Source: Nonomuraea wenchangensis
Lineage (GTDB): Bacteria; Actinomycetota; Actinomycetes; Streptosporangiales; Streptosporangiaceae
Direction of reading: 5' to 3'
Assembly (NCBI RefSeq): GCF_900111685.1
Contig: NZ_FOHX01000008.1
Location: 370,803 to 434,802 of the forward strand
Length of the DNA stretch: 64,000 nucleotides
Part shown: piece by piece, positions 8,169 to 15,873 of the stretch
Position numbering within the stretch: position 1 is the first letter of the stretch
Layout: each line of letters opens with the position of its first letter
Program-made: the position numbers and the translations under genes
Notes under the pieces: generated by a model
Told to the model about the DNA's origin: nothing
Seen by the model: the letters and a program-made list of their open reading frames with translations, nothing else
The model's database searches: none

Positions 8169-9662
8169 ATGTACTTCATCCACCGTGACTGGGAAGCCGG
8201 GCCTCTGTGTAAGACCGTCCGGCACGTGCCCGGCCGCACCGTCCTGGAATGGTTTCGCGGCCTGTGGGAGCCGGGCGGCCTCGACCGGGCGCACTCCGAC
8301 CTGGACGGCGCGCCCTACGAGGTGGAACTGCTGAGGGAATGCGGCGACACCCCTCCTGAGGACATGGTCGAGCTACGCCGCCGGATCCGGACGCAGCTGT
8401 GGGCCGACGGGGAGCTGCACGTCGATGATCACAGCATCCGCATCCGCAGCATGGGCGTGCATCTGGAGGAGGCGTTCTACTTCGTCGACGACGCCCGCGT
8501 CGCCGAGCAGCCGGACCGCTGGGCCTATCCCCTCCACCCTTCGTGGCCGCTGCCCGACGCCGCCGCTCCCGGCCCGACGCCGTTCGTCGCGCCCCTCCCT
8601 TGCGTGGAGCTCGCCTCCTCGACAGCGCGCGACGCCGGCGCCACCTACATGCTGTTCACCACTCTGGACGGCAGGCACGACACCCTTGCCTACGATCGCA
8701 CGTACGTTCTTCCCGGTGTGCGACTGCCTCAATTGGCCGCCGCGCTCCGCCGGCCCATCCAGGATCACGACGCCTGGCCCGGCCGGCTCCTCGACCTCCG
8801 AGCGTCGGTGGCCCCCGACGAAGGCGGCATCGCACCCGCCCTCGAACGCGTCAGCCGTTTCGCGGGCGACGCCGCCGAGTTCCCCGAGCCGCATGACCAG
8901 GCGCACCGGGCGGCGCTGGAACACCTGCGCACCGTCACCCCCGACGACGGCCGCCTGCCCGAGCGGACACTCATCCACGTCGGAGAGCACCTGGCGCTGA
9001 TGGCCCTGCACGCGGACTCCAGCGGCCACCGGCCCTGGTTCGTCTTCGACGACGTCTGGGCCAGTGCCCACCCCGACCTGGCCGCCTCACTCATCCATTA
9101 CGCCTACCACTGGGACCCCGGCTGCACCCGGAGGCACGGGTTGCTGATGCCCTGCGGTCACGAGGAGTACCTGGACCTCCGCCTCGGTTACGCCGACCGC
9201 GTCCGCGACTACGAGCCCTACGACGAACCGCTGGTGACCGAGCTGACCGGCGTGCGCAGCGTCGCCGAACTGCGCCGGCAGATCTTCCAGGACGCCGGCA
9301 CCGGCGAGCAGCGCCTCCTGCTGGTCCTCGACCAGGACCATCGAAGCGAGTTGTTCGGGGTCGTCGGCGCCGTTCTGGGGCATCCGACCCCGGACGCCTG
9401 CGAGCTCCGCTACTTCCACCTGGGCAAACCCCACCGCGACCGTCCGGAGCAGCCCACCCGGCTGATCAAGGCGCTCTGTTTCGAGCTGCGGAAAGAGGGC
9501 TACGCCAACCTCGTCCTTCGCCGGCCCCCGGACGAGCTGTGCAGGAAGCGGCTGGATCCGGCCACCTTGCGGGGCACGGCGCCCACCGGTCGAGTGATCA
9601 GCTTGACCGACTTCTACCCGCCCGAGTTCTACGCCTTGTGGAGAGACCCGTTCCGCCTCTGA
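8169..9662 (+). CDS. Conserved-looking hypothetical protein, 497 aa
   Basis: No family recognised. The predicted protein is soluble, acidic, and rich in Trp, His and Tyr, with no signal peptide or membrane segment. It starts MYFIHRDWEAGPLCKTVRHVPG; segments such as GLWEPGGLDRAHSDLDG and HVGEHLALMALHADSSG look like folded cytosolic domains. The start has AGGAG upstream. Codon use includes more A/T-ending codons (CTT, TGT, ACT) than the flanking genes, which may mean more recent acquisition. It stands alone between a terminator and the convergent TetR gene. Confidence 0.65.
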   Translation: MYFIHRDWEAGPLCKTVRHVPGRTVLEWFRGLWEPGGLDRAHSDLDGAPYEVELLRECGDTPPEDMVELRRRIRTQLWADGELHVDDHSIRIRSMGVHLEEAFYFVDDARVAEQPDRWAYPLHPSWPLPDAAAPGPTPFVAPLPCVELASSTARDAGATYMLFTTLDGRHDTLAYDRTYVLPGVRLPQLAAALRRPIQDHDAWPGRLLDLRASVAPDEGGIAPALERVSRFAGDAAEFPEPHDQAHRAALEHLRTVTPDDGRLPERTLIHVGEHLALMALHADSSGHRPWFVFDDVWASAHPDLAASLIHYAYHWDPGCTRRHGLLMPCGHEEYLDLRLGYADRVRDYEPYDEPLVTELTGVRSVAELRRQIFQDAGTGEQRLLLVLDQDHRSELFGVVGAVLGHPTPDACELRYFHLGKPHRDRPEQPTRLIKALCFELRKEGYANLVLRRPPDELCRKRLDPATLRGTAPTGRVISLTDFYPPEFYALWRDPFRL

Positions 9663-9689
9663 TCGAGGAGAGCGGCAGCCGTCGCCGCG

Positions 9690-10250
9690 TCAGAGCTCCA
9701 CGCCCTCGCGGAGGAGGGACCAGGCGCGGCGGACCGTGGCGTGCCGCTGGGACGCCGGGATGTGGGCGAGGGCGCCGGCGATCATGCCGAAGATCAGCAC
9801 GAGGTCGTCGGCCGAGACGCCGGGGCGGATGCGGGGGGCCCGCCGTGGGTCGTCGAGGACGCCCTGGAGCAGGCCGACCACGCGCTCGCGCAGGCCGAGG
9901 ATGCGCGGGTCGGGCTCGGTGGAGGCCCGTGAGACGAGCTCGATGAACGCGGTCGAGGCGACGGCGTTCTCGGTCATCACCGCGAGCAGGTCGTCGATGG
10001 TGCTGCCCGGCTCGGCGGCGAGCGCCTCCAGCGCGGCCACCTGCTCCTCGAACACGGCCATGGCCAGCGCGACGCGGTCGGGGAAGTGCCGGTAGAGGCT
10101 GCCCTGGCCGACGCCGGCGACGCGGGCGACGGAGCTGAGCGGCGCGCCGTAGCCCTCGGCGGCGAAGACCTGGCGCGCGGCGGTGATCAGCGCGGCGCGG
10201 TTCTCGGCGGCGGCGCTGGGTCCTCTGTTCGGTCGACGCGGCCCCGGCAT
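9690..10250 (-). CDS. TetR-family transcriptional regulator
   Basis: A 186-aa regulator. The N-terminal helix-turn-helix reads RAALITAARQVFAAEGYGAPLSSVARVAGVGQGSLYRHFPDRVAL, the classical TetR pattern; the C-terminal ligand domain is generic. Start placed at the ATG at 10250 (MPGPRRPNRG). It diverges from an SDR dehydrogenase, and the gap contains a perfect 8-4-8 palindrome (10267-10286), so it most likely represses both genes and is released by a ligand related to the SDR substrate. Confidence 0.88.
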   Translation of the reverse strand: MPGPRRPNRGPSAAAENRAALITAARQVFAAEGYGAPLSSVARVAGVGQGSLYRHFPDRVALAMAVFEEQVAALEALAAEPGSTIDDLLAVMTENAVASTAFIELVSRASTEPDPRILGLRERVVGLLQGVLDDPRRAPRIRPGVSADDLVLIFGMIAGALAHIPASQRHATVRRAWSLLREGVEL

Positions 10251-10266
10251 GAAGGCTATCGTAACA

Positions 10267-10286
10267 ACCGGACAGAGATGTCCGGT
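10267..10286. promoter_or_regulatory. TetR operator palindrome
   Basis: ACCGGACAGAGATGTCCGGT is an 8-4-8 perfect inverted repeat 17 bp upstream of the tetR ATG and 52 bp upstream of the SDR ATG. Position and symmetry fit the binding site of the adjacent TetR protein. Confidence 0.75.
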
Positions 10287-10337
10287 AGGCGGAGCACCCC
10301 CCAGGAAGGCCCGCCGCCCGAGCGGAAGGACTTGCTC

Positions 10338-11087
10338 ATGAACGCTTTCGACGACCGTGTCGCCCTCGTCACGGGAGCGGGATCGGGGATCGGCCGGGCC
10401 ATGGCGGTGGCCTTCGCCAAGGCCGGCGCCCGGGTGGTGGCCGCCGACGTGGACCGGGCGCGGGCCGAGGAGACGGCCGCCGTCGTGGGCGAGGCCGCGC
10501 TCGCCGTCACCGCCGACGTCGGCGACCAGGCGTCGGTCGCGGCGCTGGTGGAGGCGGCGATCGGCGCGTACGGGCGGATCGACGTGCTCTGCAACAACGC
10601 CGGCATCCTGGACACCATGGCGCTGCCCGCCGAGATCAGCCCCGAGGTGTGGGACCGGGTGATCCGCGTCAACCTGACCGGCGCGTTCCTGGTCACCCAC
10701 GCGGTGCTGCCGCACCTGCTGCGCCAGGGCCGTGGCGCGATCGTCAACACCGCCTCCGAGGCGGGCATCCGCGGCGGCGCGGCCGGAGCCGCCTACACCG
10801 CCTCCAAGCACGGGCTCATCGGCCTGACCAGGAGTGTCGCCTGGGCGTACGCCAAGGACGGCATCCGCTGCAACGCCATCCTGCCCGGCCCCACCGCGAC
10901 CAACATCGCCGACGGGGCCACCTTCGACCCGGCCGGCGCCGCCCGCCTGTCGCCGGTGCTGGCCCTGGGCGAGCTCATGGCGCAGCCGGAGCAGATGGCC
11001 GACGCCGCGCTCTACCTGGCCTCGGACGCCGCCTCGTTCGTCAACGGCGCGATCGTCCCCGTGGACGGCGGCTGGTCCGCCGGGTAA
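10338..11087 (+). CDS. SDR-family NAD(P)-dependent oxidoreductase
   Basis: A 249-aa classical short-chain dehydrogenase: TGAGSGIG cofactor motif at about 12-19, CNNAG at about 88, an active-site Ser region (NTASEAG), catalytic YTASK, and a C-terminal SFVNGAIVPVDGGW. The Asp after beta-2 (VVAADVDRAR) favours NAD(H). It probably oxidises or reduces a hydroxyl/keto group of a small metabolite. AGGA lies upstream of the ATG. It is divergent from a TetR gene with a shared operator and ends 7 bp from the convergent MFS gene. Confidence 0.9.
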   Translation: MNAFDDRVALVTGAGSGIGRAMAVAFAKAGARVVAADVDRARAEETAAVVGEAALAVTADVGDQASVAALVEAAIGAYGRIDVLCNNAGILDTMALPAEISPEVWDRVIRVNLTGAFLVTHAVLPHLLRQGRGAIVNTASEAGIRGGAAGAAYTASKHGLIGLTRSVAWAYAKDGIRCNAILPGPTATNIADGATFDPAGAARLSPVLALGELMAQPEQMADAALYLASDAASFVNGAIVPVDGGWSAG

Positions 11088-11094
11088 AGGGCGC

Positions 11095-12543
11095 TCAGCG
11101 GGCGGGCAGTTCCTCGTCCAGGCCGGCGGGGACGCCGCCGAGGCGGCGGGCGGCGGCGCGGCGGCCGGGGATGGTGGTGACGATGAGCGCCGCCAGCACC
11201 GCCACGCCCGCCCCGATCACGAACCCGGTACGGAAGCCCGCCTCGGACGGCAACGTCGCCGGACCGAGCCGGATCGTCATGTTGGCCAGCACCGCGCCGA
11301 GCACGGCGCTGGCCGACGAGGTGCCGATCGAGCGCATGAGGCTGTTGAGGCCGTTGGCGGCGGCTGTCTCGGTACGCGGGACCGCCGCCATGATGATCGA
11401 CGGCATGGCCGCGTACGCGAAGCCGATCCCGGCGGCCACCACGGCCGAGAAGATCAGGATGCCCCAGGCGTGCCCCATGAGGACGAGGGCCAGCAGGTAG
11501 CCGGCGGCGATGACGAGCGCGCCGAGCAGCAGGGACGTCTTCGGCCCGCGCGCCGCCGACAGGCGGGCCGCCACGGGCGAGATCGCCATCATGACCAGCC
11601 CGCCGGGCGCCATCCACAGGCCGGCCTCGACCATCGACAGGCCCAGACCGTAGCCGGTGGCGGTGGGGAGCTGGAGTAGCTGCGGGGTGATGAGCGACAT
11701 CGCGTACATGGCGAAGCCGATCACGATGGAGGCCAGGTTCGTCATCAGCACCTGGCGGCGGGCGGAGGTGCGCAGGTCGATCAGCGGCGCGGGCACGCGC
11801 AGCTCCCACCAGCCCCACAGCAGCAGGACGAGCGCCGAGGCCCCGAACATGCCGAGCGTGGTCCCGCTGGTCCAGCCCCACTCGCTGCCCTTGGAGACCG
11901 GCAGCAGGAACAGCACCAGTCCGGCCGCCAGCCCGATCGCGCCGACCACGTCCAGGCGGCCGGGCGACCTGACCGGCGACTCGGGCACGATCACCAGGAT
12001 CAGCGCGCTCATCAGCAGCCCGAGCCCGGCCGCCGCCCAGAACAGCGCGTGCCAGCTCACGTACTGGGCGACGAGCGCGGCGGCGGGCAGGCCGAGCGCG
12101 CCGCCGACGCCGAGCGAGGAGCTCATGAGCCCGATGGCCGAGCCGAGCCGCTGCGGCGGGAGCACGTCGCGCATGATGGCGATGCCGAGCGGGATCACGC
12201 CCATGCCGAGGCCCTGCAGGGCGCGGCCGACGACCATGGGGACCAGCGACTCGGCGGGCGCGCACACGAACGAGCCGGCCGACAGCAGGAGGGCGCTGAC
12301 GACCATGACGCGGCGCTTGCCGTACAGGTCGCCGAGACGGCCGGAGACGGGCATGGCGACCGCGCCGGCGAGCAGCGTGGCGGTGATGGCCCAGAAGGCG
12401 TTCGCGGTGGTGGTGTGCAGCAGGGCCGGGAGGGTGGCGATGAGGGGGACGATGAGGGTCTGCATCAGCGAGACCGTGATGCCCGCCGCCGCCAGCACTC
12501 CGACGACGAGTCCGCTGCGCGGCACCGTGCCCGGTTCGTCCAT
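11095..12543 (-). CDS. MFS transporter, DHA2 (EmrB/QacA-like) drug:proton antiporter
   Basis: A 482-aa inner-membrane protein with about 14 predicted helices. Motif A (GRLGDLYGKRRVMV) lies in the 2-3 loop and the DHA2 motif near helix 5 (LGVGGALGLPAAALV). It should export hydrophobic drugs or metabolites by proton antiport. A GGGGGAG Shine-Dalgarno precedes ATG 12543. It diverges from a MarR regulator with a palindrome in the gap, the standard arrangement of a repressor-controlled efflux pump. Confidence 0.9.
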   Translation of the reverse strand: MDEPGTVPRSGLVVGVLAAAGITVSLMQTLIVPLIATLPALLHTTTANAFWAITATLLAGAVAMPVSGRLGDLYGKRRVMVVSALLLSAGSFVCAPAESLVPMVVGRALQGLGMGVIPLGIAIMRDVLPPQRLGSAIGLMSSSLGVGGALGLPAAALVAQYVSWHALFWAAAGLGLLMSALILVIVPESPVRSPGRLDVVGAIGLAAGLVLFLLPVSKGSEWGWTSGTTLGMFGASALVLLLWGWWELRVPAPLIDLRTSARRQVLMTNLASIVIGFAMYAMSLITPQLLQLPTATGYGLGLSMVEAGLWMAPGGLVMMAISPVAARLSAARGPKTSLLLGALVIAAGYLLALVLMGHAWGILIFSAVVAAGIGFAYAAMPSIIMAAVPRTETAAANGLNSLMRSIGTSSASAVLGAVLANMTIRLGPATLPSEAGFRTGFVIGAGVAVLAALIVTTIPGRRAAARRLGGVPAGLDEELPAR

Positions 12544-12585
12544 ACGTCGCTCCCCCGAAGTCGGCCTGCCGCCAGGCGCAAATGG

Positions 12586-12600
12586 TGTGCATCATACACA
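12586..12600. promoter_or_regulatory. MarR operator (imperfect palindrome)
   Basis: TGTGCATCATACACA is a 15-bp inverted repeat with one mismatched pair and an odd centre base, in the 101-bp gap between the divergent MFS and marR genes. It sits 43 bp upstream of the MFS start and 45 bp upstream of the marR start, so one site could repress both. Confidence 0.65.
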
Positions 12601-12644
12601 TGCCCACTCAACGGATATTCTTGACTCCCGCGACAGGAGGCAAG

Positions 12645-13070
12645 GTGCGCACGGAGATCGCCGACATCGAGCGGGAACTCATGCTGATCGGCCGTTACAA
12701 GGAGCTGGTGGCGGCCGAACGGCCCGACGAGCGGCCGCTGGAACGCAGCAGCTACATCCTGCTGAGCCGATTGGAGGCCGAGGGGCCGCTGTCGATCGGG
12801 CAGCTCGCGCGGGCGTTCGGCCTCGACACCTCCACCGTGAACCGGCAGACCGCCGTCCTGCTGCGGGCCGGGCTGGCCGAGCGCATCCCCGACCCGGAGG
12901 GCGGCATGGCGCGCAAGCTCCGCGTCACCGAGGAGGGGCTGCGGCGGGCGCGGGCCGAGCGGGAGGGCCGGCTGCGCGGGCTGGCGAAGGTGCTGGAGGA
13001 CTGGACGACGGAGGAGCTGGAGTCCTTCGCGGGCGGGCTCGCGCACTTCAACGCCAGCATCGAGCGCTGA
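12645..13070 (+). CDS. MarR-family transcriptional regulator
   Basis: A 141-aa winged-helix regulator: LSIGQLARAFGLDTSTVNRQTAVLLRAGLAERIPDPEGGMARKLRVTEEG gives the recognition helix and wing. I place the start at GTG 12645, five bases after AGGAGG (12635-12640), rather than at the ATG at 12582, which overlaps the operator. It likely represses the divergent MFS pump and itself until it binds a drug-like ligand. Confidence 0.87.
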   Translation: MRTEIADIERELMLIGRYKELVAAERPDERPLERSSYILLSRLEAEGPLSIGQLARAFGLDTSTVNRQTAVLLRAGLAERIPDPEGGMARKLRVTEEGLRRARAEREGRLRGLAKVLEDWTTEELESFAGGLAHFNASIER

Positions 13071-13094
13071 GACCTTCTTACGAGGGCTCCGGGG

Positions 13095-13670
13095 TCATTC
13101 GCCGGCGAAGACCCGTAGTTGCAGGGCGAGCGTGCCGTAGTAGCCGACCAGCGTGGTCAGCTCGAACAGGCCGCGCTCCCCCAGCGCCGCCACCGCCCCC
13201 GCGTACTCCTCGTCGTCCAGCCGGCCGCGCGCCGTGAGCGCCGCGACGGCCCGCAGGGCGGCGCGCTCGGCGGGGTCGTCCGGCTCGGGCAGGCCGCCCT
13301 CGCGCAGCGTCGCCAGCTCGTCCTCGGTGAGGCCGCAGGCGCGGCCGACCGCCTCGTGCGCCTCGCGCTCGAACGCGCTGTCCCACCACGCGGCCACGGC
13401 CAGGATCGCCAGCTCCCGTACGCGGGCGGGCAGGACCGAGCCGTAGCGCACCGCGGCCCCCACCGCCTGCAGCGCGCCGCCGACCGGCGGGCTGAGCAGC
13501 ATCGCGTTGAACGGGCCGCGCAGCCGTCCCTCCTCGTCGGCGAGCGCGAACGGCTGCGGGCCCACCGACCGGGGGCCGCCCGCGATGGCCTGGTAGACCT
13601 GCCGCTGCTCCTCGTCCAGCTCGTCCGGTCGCAGTCCGGCCAGGCGTCGCCCGAGGTCGTTCCGCTCCAC
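13095..13670 (-). CDS. Carboxymuconolactone decarboxylase-family protein
   Basis: A 191-aa CMD/AhpD-superfamily protein with the helical core PARVRELAILAVAAWWDSAFEREAHEAVGRACGLTEDEL. It lacks the CxxC pair of AhpD peroxidases, so a lactone-decarboxylase-like or unknown role is more likely than peroxide reduction. It is convergent with marR (25-bp gap). A putative promoter lies in the 80-bp gap before the divergent small membrane protein. Substrate unknown. Confidence 0.8.
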   Translation of the reverse strand: MERNDLGRRLAGLRPDELDEEQRQVYQAIAGGPRSVGPQPFALADEEGRLRGPFNAMLLSPPVGGALQAVGAAVRYGSVLPARVRELAILAVAAWWDSAFEREAHEAVGRACGLTEDELATLREGGLPEPDDPAERAALRAVAALTARGRLDDEEYAGAVAALGERGLFELTTLVGYYGTLALQLRVFAGE

Positions 13671-13750
13671 TTACGGCCTCCGTCCATCCGTTTAGCTGCG
13701 CGTTACAGCGTGCCTTCTATCGTGGCGCGCGAGAACTCTCGGGAGCGTTC

Positions 13751-13993
13751 ATGTCACAGAGAAAGGTCAAGCGCAGGCGTGCCGAGCTGCGGCGCGAGGA
13801 GGCCGCGCGGCAGGTCGTCCACAAGCGGGCGATGCGCAGGTTCGTGCTGGTCGCCGTCGCTCTGGTGACGGTGGTGGCGGTCGCCACGGGGGTGCTGGTG
13901 GTCACCTCGCTCGGCAAACCGCCGGAGACGGCCGCCCCGGCCGCGCCGTCCCCCACCGTGACCACGACCCCGTCGCCGTCGCCGTCACGGTAG
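13751..13993 (+). CDS. Small single-pass membrane protein
   Basis: An 80-aa protein. A strongly basic N-terminus (KVKRRRAELRREEAARQVVHKRAMRR) leads into one hydrophobic helix (FVLVAVALVTVVAVATGVLVV) and a Pro/Thr/Ser tail, giving a predicted N-in topology. GGGAG lies upstream of the ATG. No family recognised; similar small basic membrane proteins are common in actinomycetes. It ends 11 bp before the convergent BON-SRPBCC gene. Confidence 0.65.
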   Translation: MSQRKVKRRRAELRREEAARQVVHKRAMRRFVLVAVALVTVVAVATGVLVVTSLGKPPETAAPAAPSPTVTTTPSPSPSR

Positions 13994-14004
13994 GAGGCCG
14001 GCGG

Positions 14005-15168
14005 TCACGCGTGCTGGAGCGCGGCTTCCTCGGCGTGCGTCTTGAGCATCGCCAGGCTCTGGCGCAGCCGGCGTTCGGGGTCCGTGCCCAGCAGCCGGGC
14101 CACGACGTGGCCCGCCGCCCCCGCCACCGGGTTGTACGAGAGCCGCACCTGCACCTGCGTCCGGCCGCCCGGCACCGCGGCCAGCCGCAACGTGCCCGCG
14201 TGGGCGATGAGCTCGCCCTCGGCCGACTTCCAGGCGAGTTCGCGGCCCTCCACGCGGCGGGTCTCGCTCGCGTCGAACCGTACGGGCGTGCCGGCCGGGC
14301 CGCTGATCAGCCAGTGGGAGATGCGGCCGTCGTCGGACAGGCGCACCTCGTACACCTGGGGCATGAACTTCGGGAACGCCGAGTAGTCGCTGACCAGAGC
14401 CCAGACGGCGGCCGGGGACGCGTTCACGGTGACGGCGGCGGTGACGTCGACGCCGCGGCGCCCGGCGTTGATCCCGGTCAGACGGCGCAGCGGCAGGTTC
14501 GCCGCGGCGCGGACGGCCAGCACCGCGGCCATGCCGCGCGCCGCCGTCGAGAACGGGCTCGGCAGCCGCAGGGTCCAGAGGACGACCGCGGCGGTGCCCG
14601 CCAGGAAGCGGGCGGTCGGCGACCACTGGACCTGCAGCAGTTCGGGCACCGGCCGCCGGAGCCGGCCGCCGTGCAACCGGGACGACCCTCCGGCCTCGCG
14701 GTGGGCGGTCCAGACGGCCTCGACCCCCCGGACGCCGGGAACGCGGCGGATCGCCCGGCGGGCCCGCTCGTCCTCCGCCGCCAGCACGTCGCCGGCGAGC
14801 GTGACGATCCCGTCGTGCACCAGGACGTCCACGGCGTGCGAGTGGCTGACGTGGCGGCCCAGTTCGGCGCGTACGCGCTCGTGCAGCACCCGGTCGTCGA
14901 CGGACCGGCCACTGAAGCGGTAACGGACCGCCGCGCCCAGCCCCCGGCTGCGGTTGCTCAGGTCCCGGCTCAGGACGCCGAGGCCGTCGCGCAGCTTGTG
15001 CGTGGCGTGGGCGGCCTTGTCCCGCGCTCTGGCCCGGCGGCTGCGTCCCCGTACCGGGTCGAAGAGGTACGCCACCGCGGCCCCGGCGCAGAACGCCCCC
15101 GCCGCCGTGACGGCCCTTCCAGGCCCGCTCCGCCCTCCGGCGGCTCTGTCGTCCGTGCTCACGCGCAT
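14005..15168 (-). CDS. Membrane protein with BON and SRPBCC (polyketide-cyclase-like) domains
   Basis: A 387-aa protein. An N-terminal hydrophobic stretch with AYLFDPVRGRSRRARARDK (a motif frequent before BON domains) is followed by a BON domain (residues about 88-150: VLHERVRAELGRHVS ... VHDGIVTLAGDVLAAEDERAR), a second hydrophobic segment near 190-230, and a C-terminal SRPBCC domain (VTVNASPAAVWALVSDYSAFPKFMPQVYEVRL). BON domains bind membranes and SRPBCC domains form hydrophobic pockets, so an envelope/lipid role is plausible. GGGGGGA precedes the ATG. It diverges from the acidic-tail/SRPBCC/GvpL operon, which also contains an SRPBCC protein, suggesting a shared function. Confidence 0.8.
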   Translation of the reverse strand: MRVSTDDRAAGGRSGPGRAVTAAGAFCAGAAVAYLFDPVRGRSRRARARDKAAHATHKLRDGLGVLSRDLSNRSRGLGAAVRYRFSGRSVDDRVLHERVRAELGRHVSHSHAVDVLVHDGIVTLAGDVLAAEDERARRAIRRVPGVRGVEAVWTAHREAGGSSRLHGGRLRRPVPELLQVQWSPTARFLAGTAAVVLWTLRLPSPFSTAARGMAAVLAVRAAANLPLRRLTGINAGRRGVDVTAAVTVNASPAAVWALVSDYSAFPKFMPQVYEVRLSDDGRISHWLISGPAGTPVRFDASETRRVEGRELAWKSAEGELIAHAGTLRLAAVPGGRTQVQVRLSYNPVAGAAGHVVARLLGTDPERRLRQSLAMLKTHAEEAALQHA

Positions 15169-15280
15169 GGTGTCCCCCCTGGTGCCCCTCGATCAGCGGC
15201 TACCCGCCCCCGGCCCCTGTCATGCGTCATCGCTGTTCATCGCACCGGCCCAAAATAAGTCCCTTTTGTCGGCATATGTC

Positions 15281-15305
15281 GTTTTTCGGTGGAGGGTTCG
15301 GGCAT
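15281..15305 (+). promoter_or_regulatory. Candidate sigmaF/sigmaB-type promoter for the gvp-like operon
   Basis: GTTT (15281-15284), 15 bases, then GGGCAT (15300-15305) approximates the stress-sigma pattern GTTT-N15/16-GGGTAT, with one mismatch at -10. It lies about 48 bp upstream of the first gene of the operon. Confidence 0.4.
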
Positions 15306-15352
15306 GGAGGGACGGATTCCGACCGGCCGCGTACGCGCAAAGGAGCGGGCCA

Positions 15353-15868
15353 ATGAACGAAACGGGCAAAGTCGCGCTGGCCCTCGTCGCCGGCTACTAC
15401 CTCGGCAGACGGCACAAGTTGCGCATGGCCACGGCCATGGCGGCGACGGTGCTCTTCCGCCGGCTCAAACGGAACGGAGGCGACCTGCTGAGCGCCTCCC
15501 CCGAGCTGGGTGAGCTGACCGGACGGCTGCGCGGTGAACTCCTCGATCTGACCAAGTCCGCCGCCATGACGGCCGCGGTCCGGCAGATAGAGGCCCTGGC
15601 CGACCGGCTGGAGCAGGCCGGGCAGGCAGAGAAGGGCAGCGAAGAGGGCGCTGAAGAGGGCACTGACGAGGGCGCCGATGAGAACGCTGACCAGGAGGGC
15701 GGCGGCGAGGAGGCCGAGGAGGAGGAGGAGCCCCGCAGCGCGAAATCCCGCCTCCCGAAGCCGCGCGCGCCGAAGCCGCACGTGCCCAGGGCCGCCGATC
15801 GGGTGAGAGCGGCCGCGTCGGGCGTGGCCCGCCGCCGGTCCTCCGATCGGGACAAGACGAGGGAGTGA
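15353..15868 (+). CDS. Acidic-tailed protein resembling gas-vesicle-locus accessory proteins (GvpY-like)
   Basis: A 171-aa protein. A hydrophobic N-terminus (VALALVAGYYLGRRHKLRMATAMAATVLFRRL) precedes a helical segment, then a Glu/Gly/Asp-rich low-complexity stretch (residues about 98-125) and a basic Pro/Lys/Arg tail. The N-terminal pattern (GYxLGRxxKxxxA) is what I recall from short proteins encoded in actinobacterial gas-vesicle loci; that match is from memory. AAAGGAG lies eight bases upstream of the ATG. First gene of a three-gene operon with an SRPBCC protein and GvpL/F. The charged tail suggests protein-protein or condensate-like interactions. Confidence 0.6.
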   Translation: MNETGKVALALVAGYYLGRRHKLRMATAMAATVLFRRLKRNGGDLLSASPELGELTGRLRGELLDLTKSAAMTAAVRQIEALADRLEQAGQAEKGSEEGAEEGTDEGADENADQEGGGEEAEEEEEPRSAKSRLPKPRAPKPHVPRAADRVRAAASGVARRRSSDRDKTRE

Positions 15869-15873
15869 GCGCG

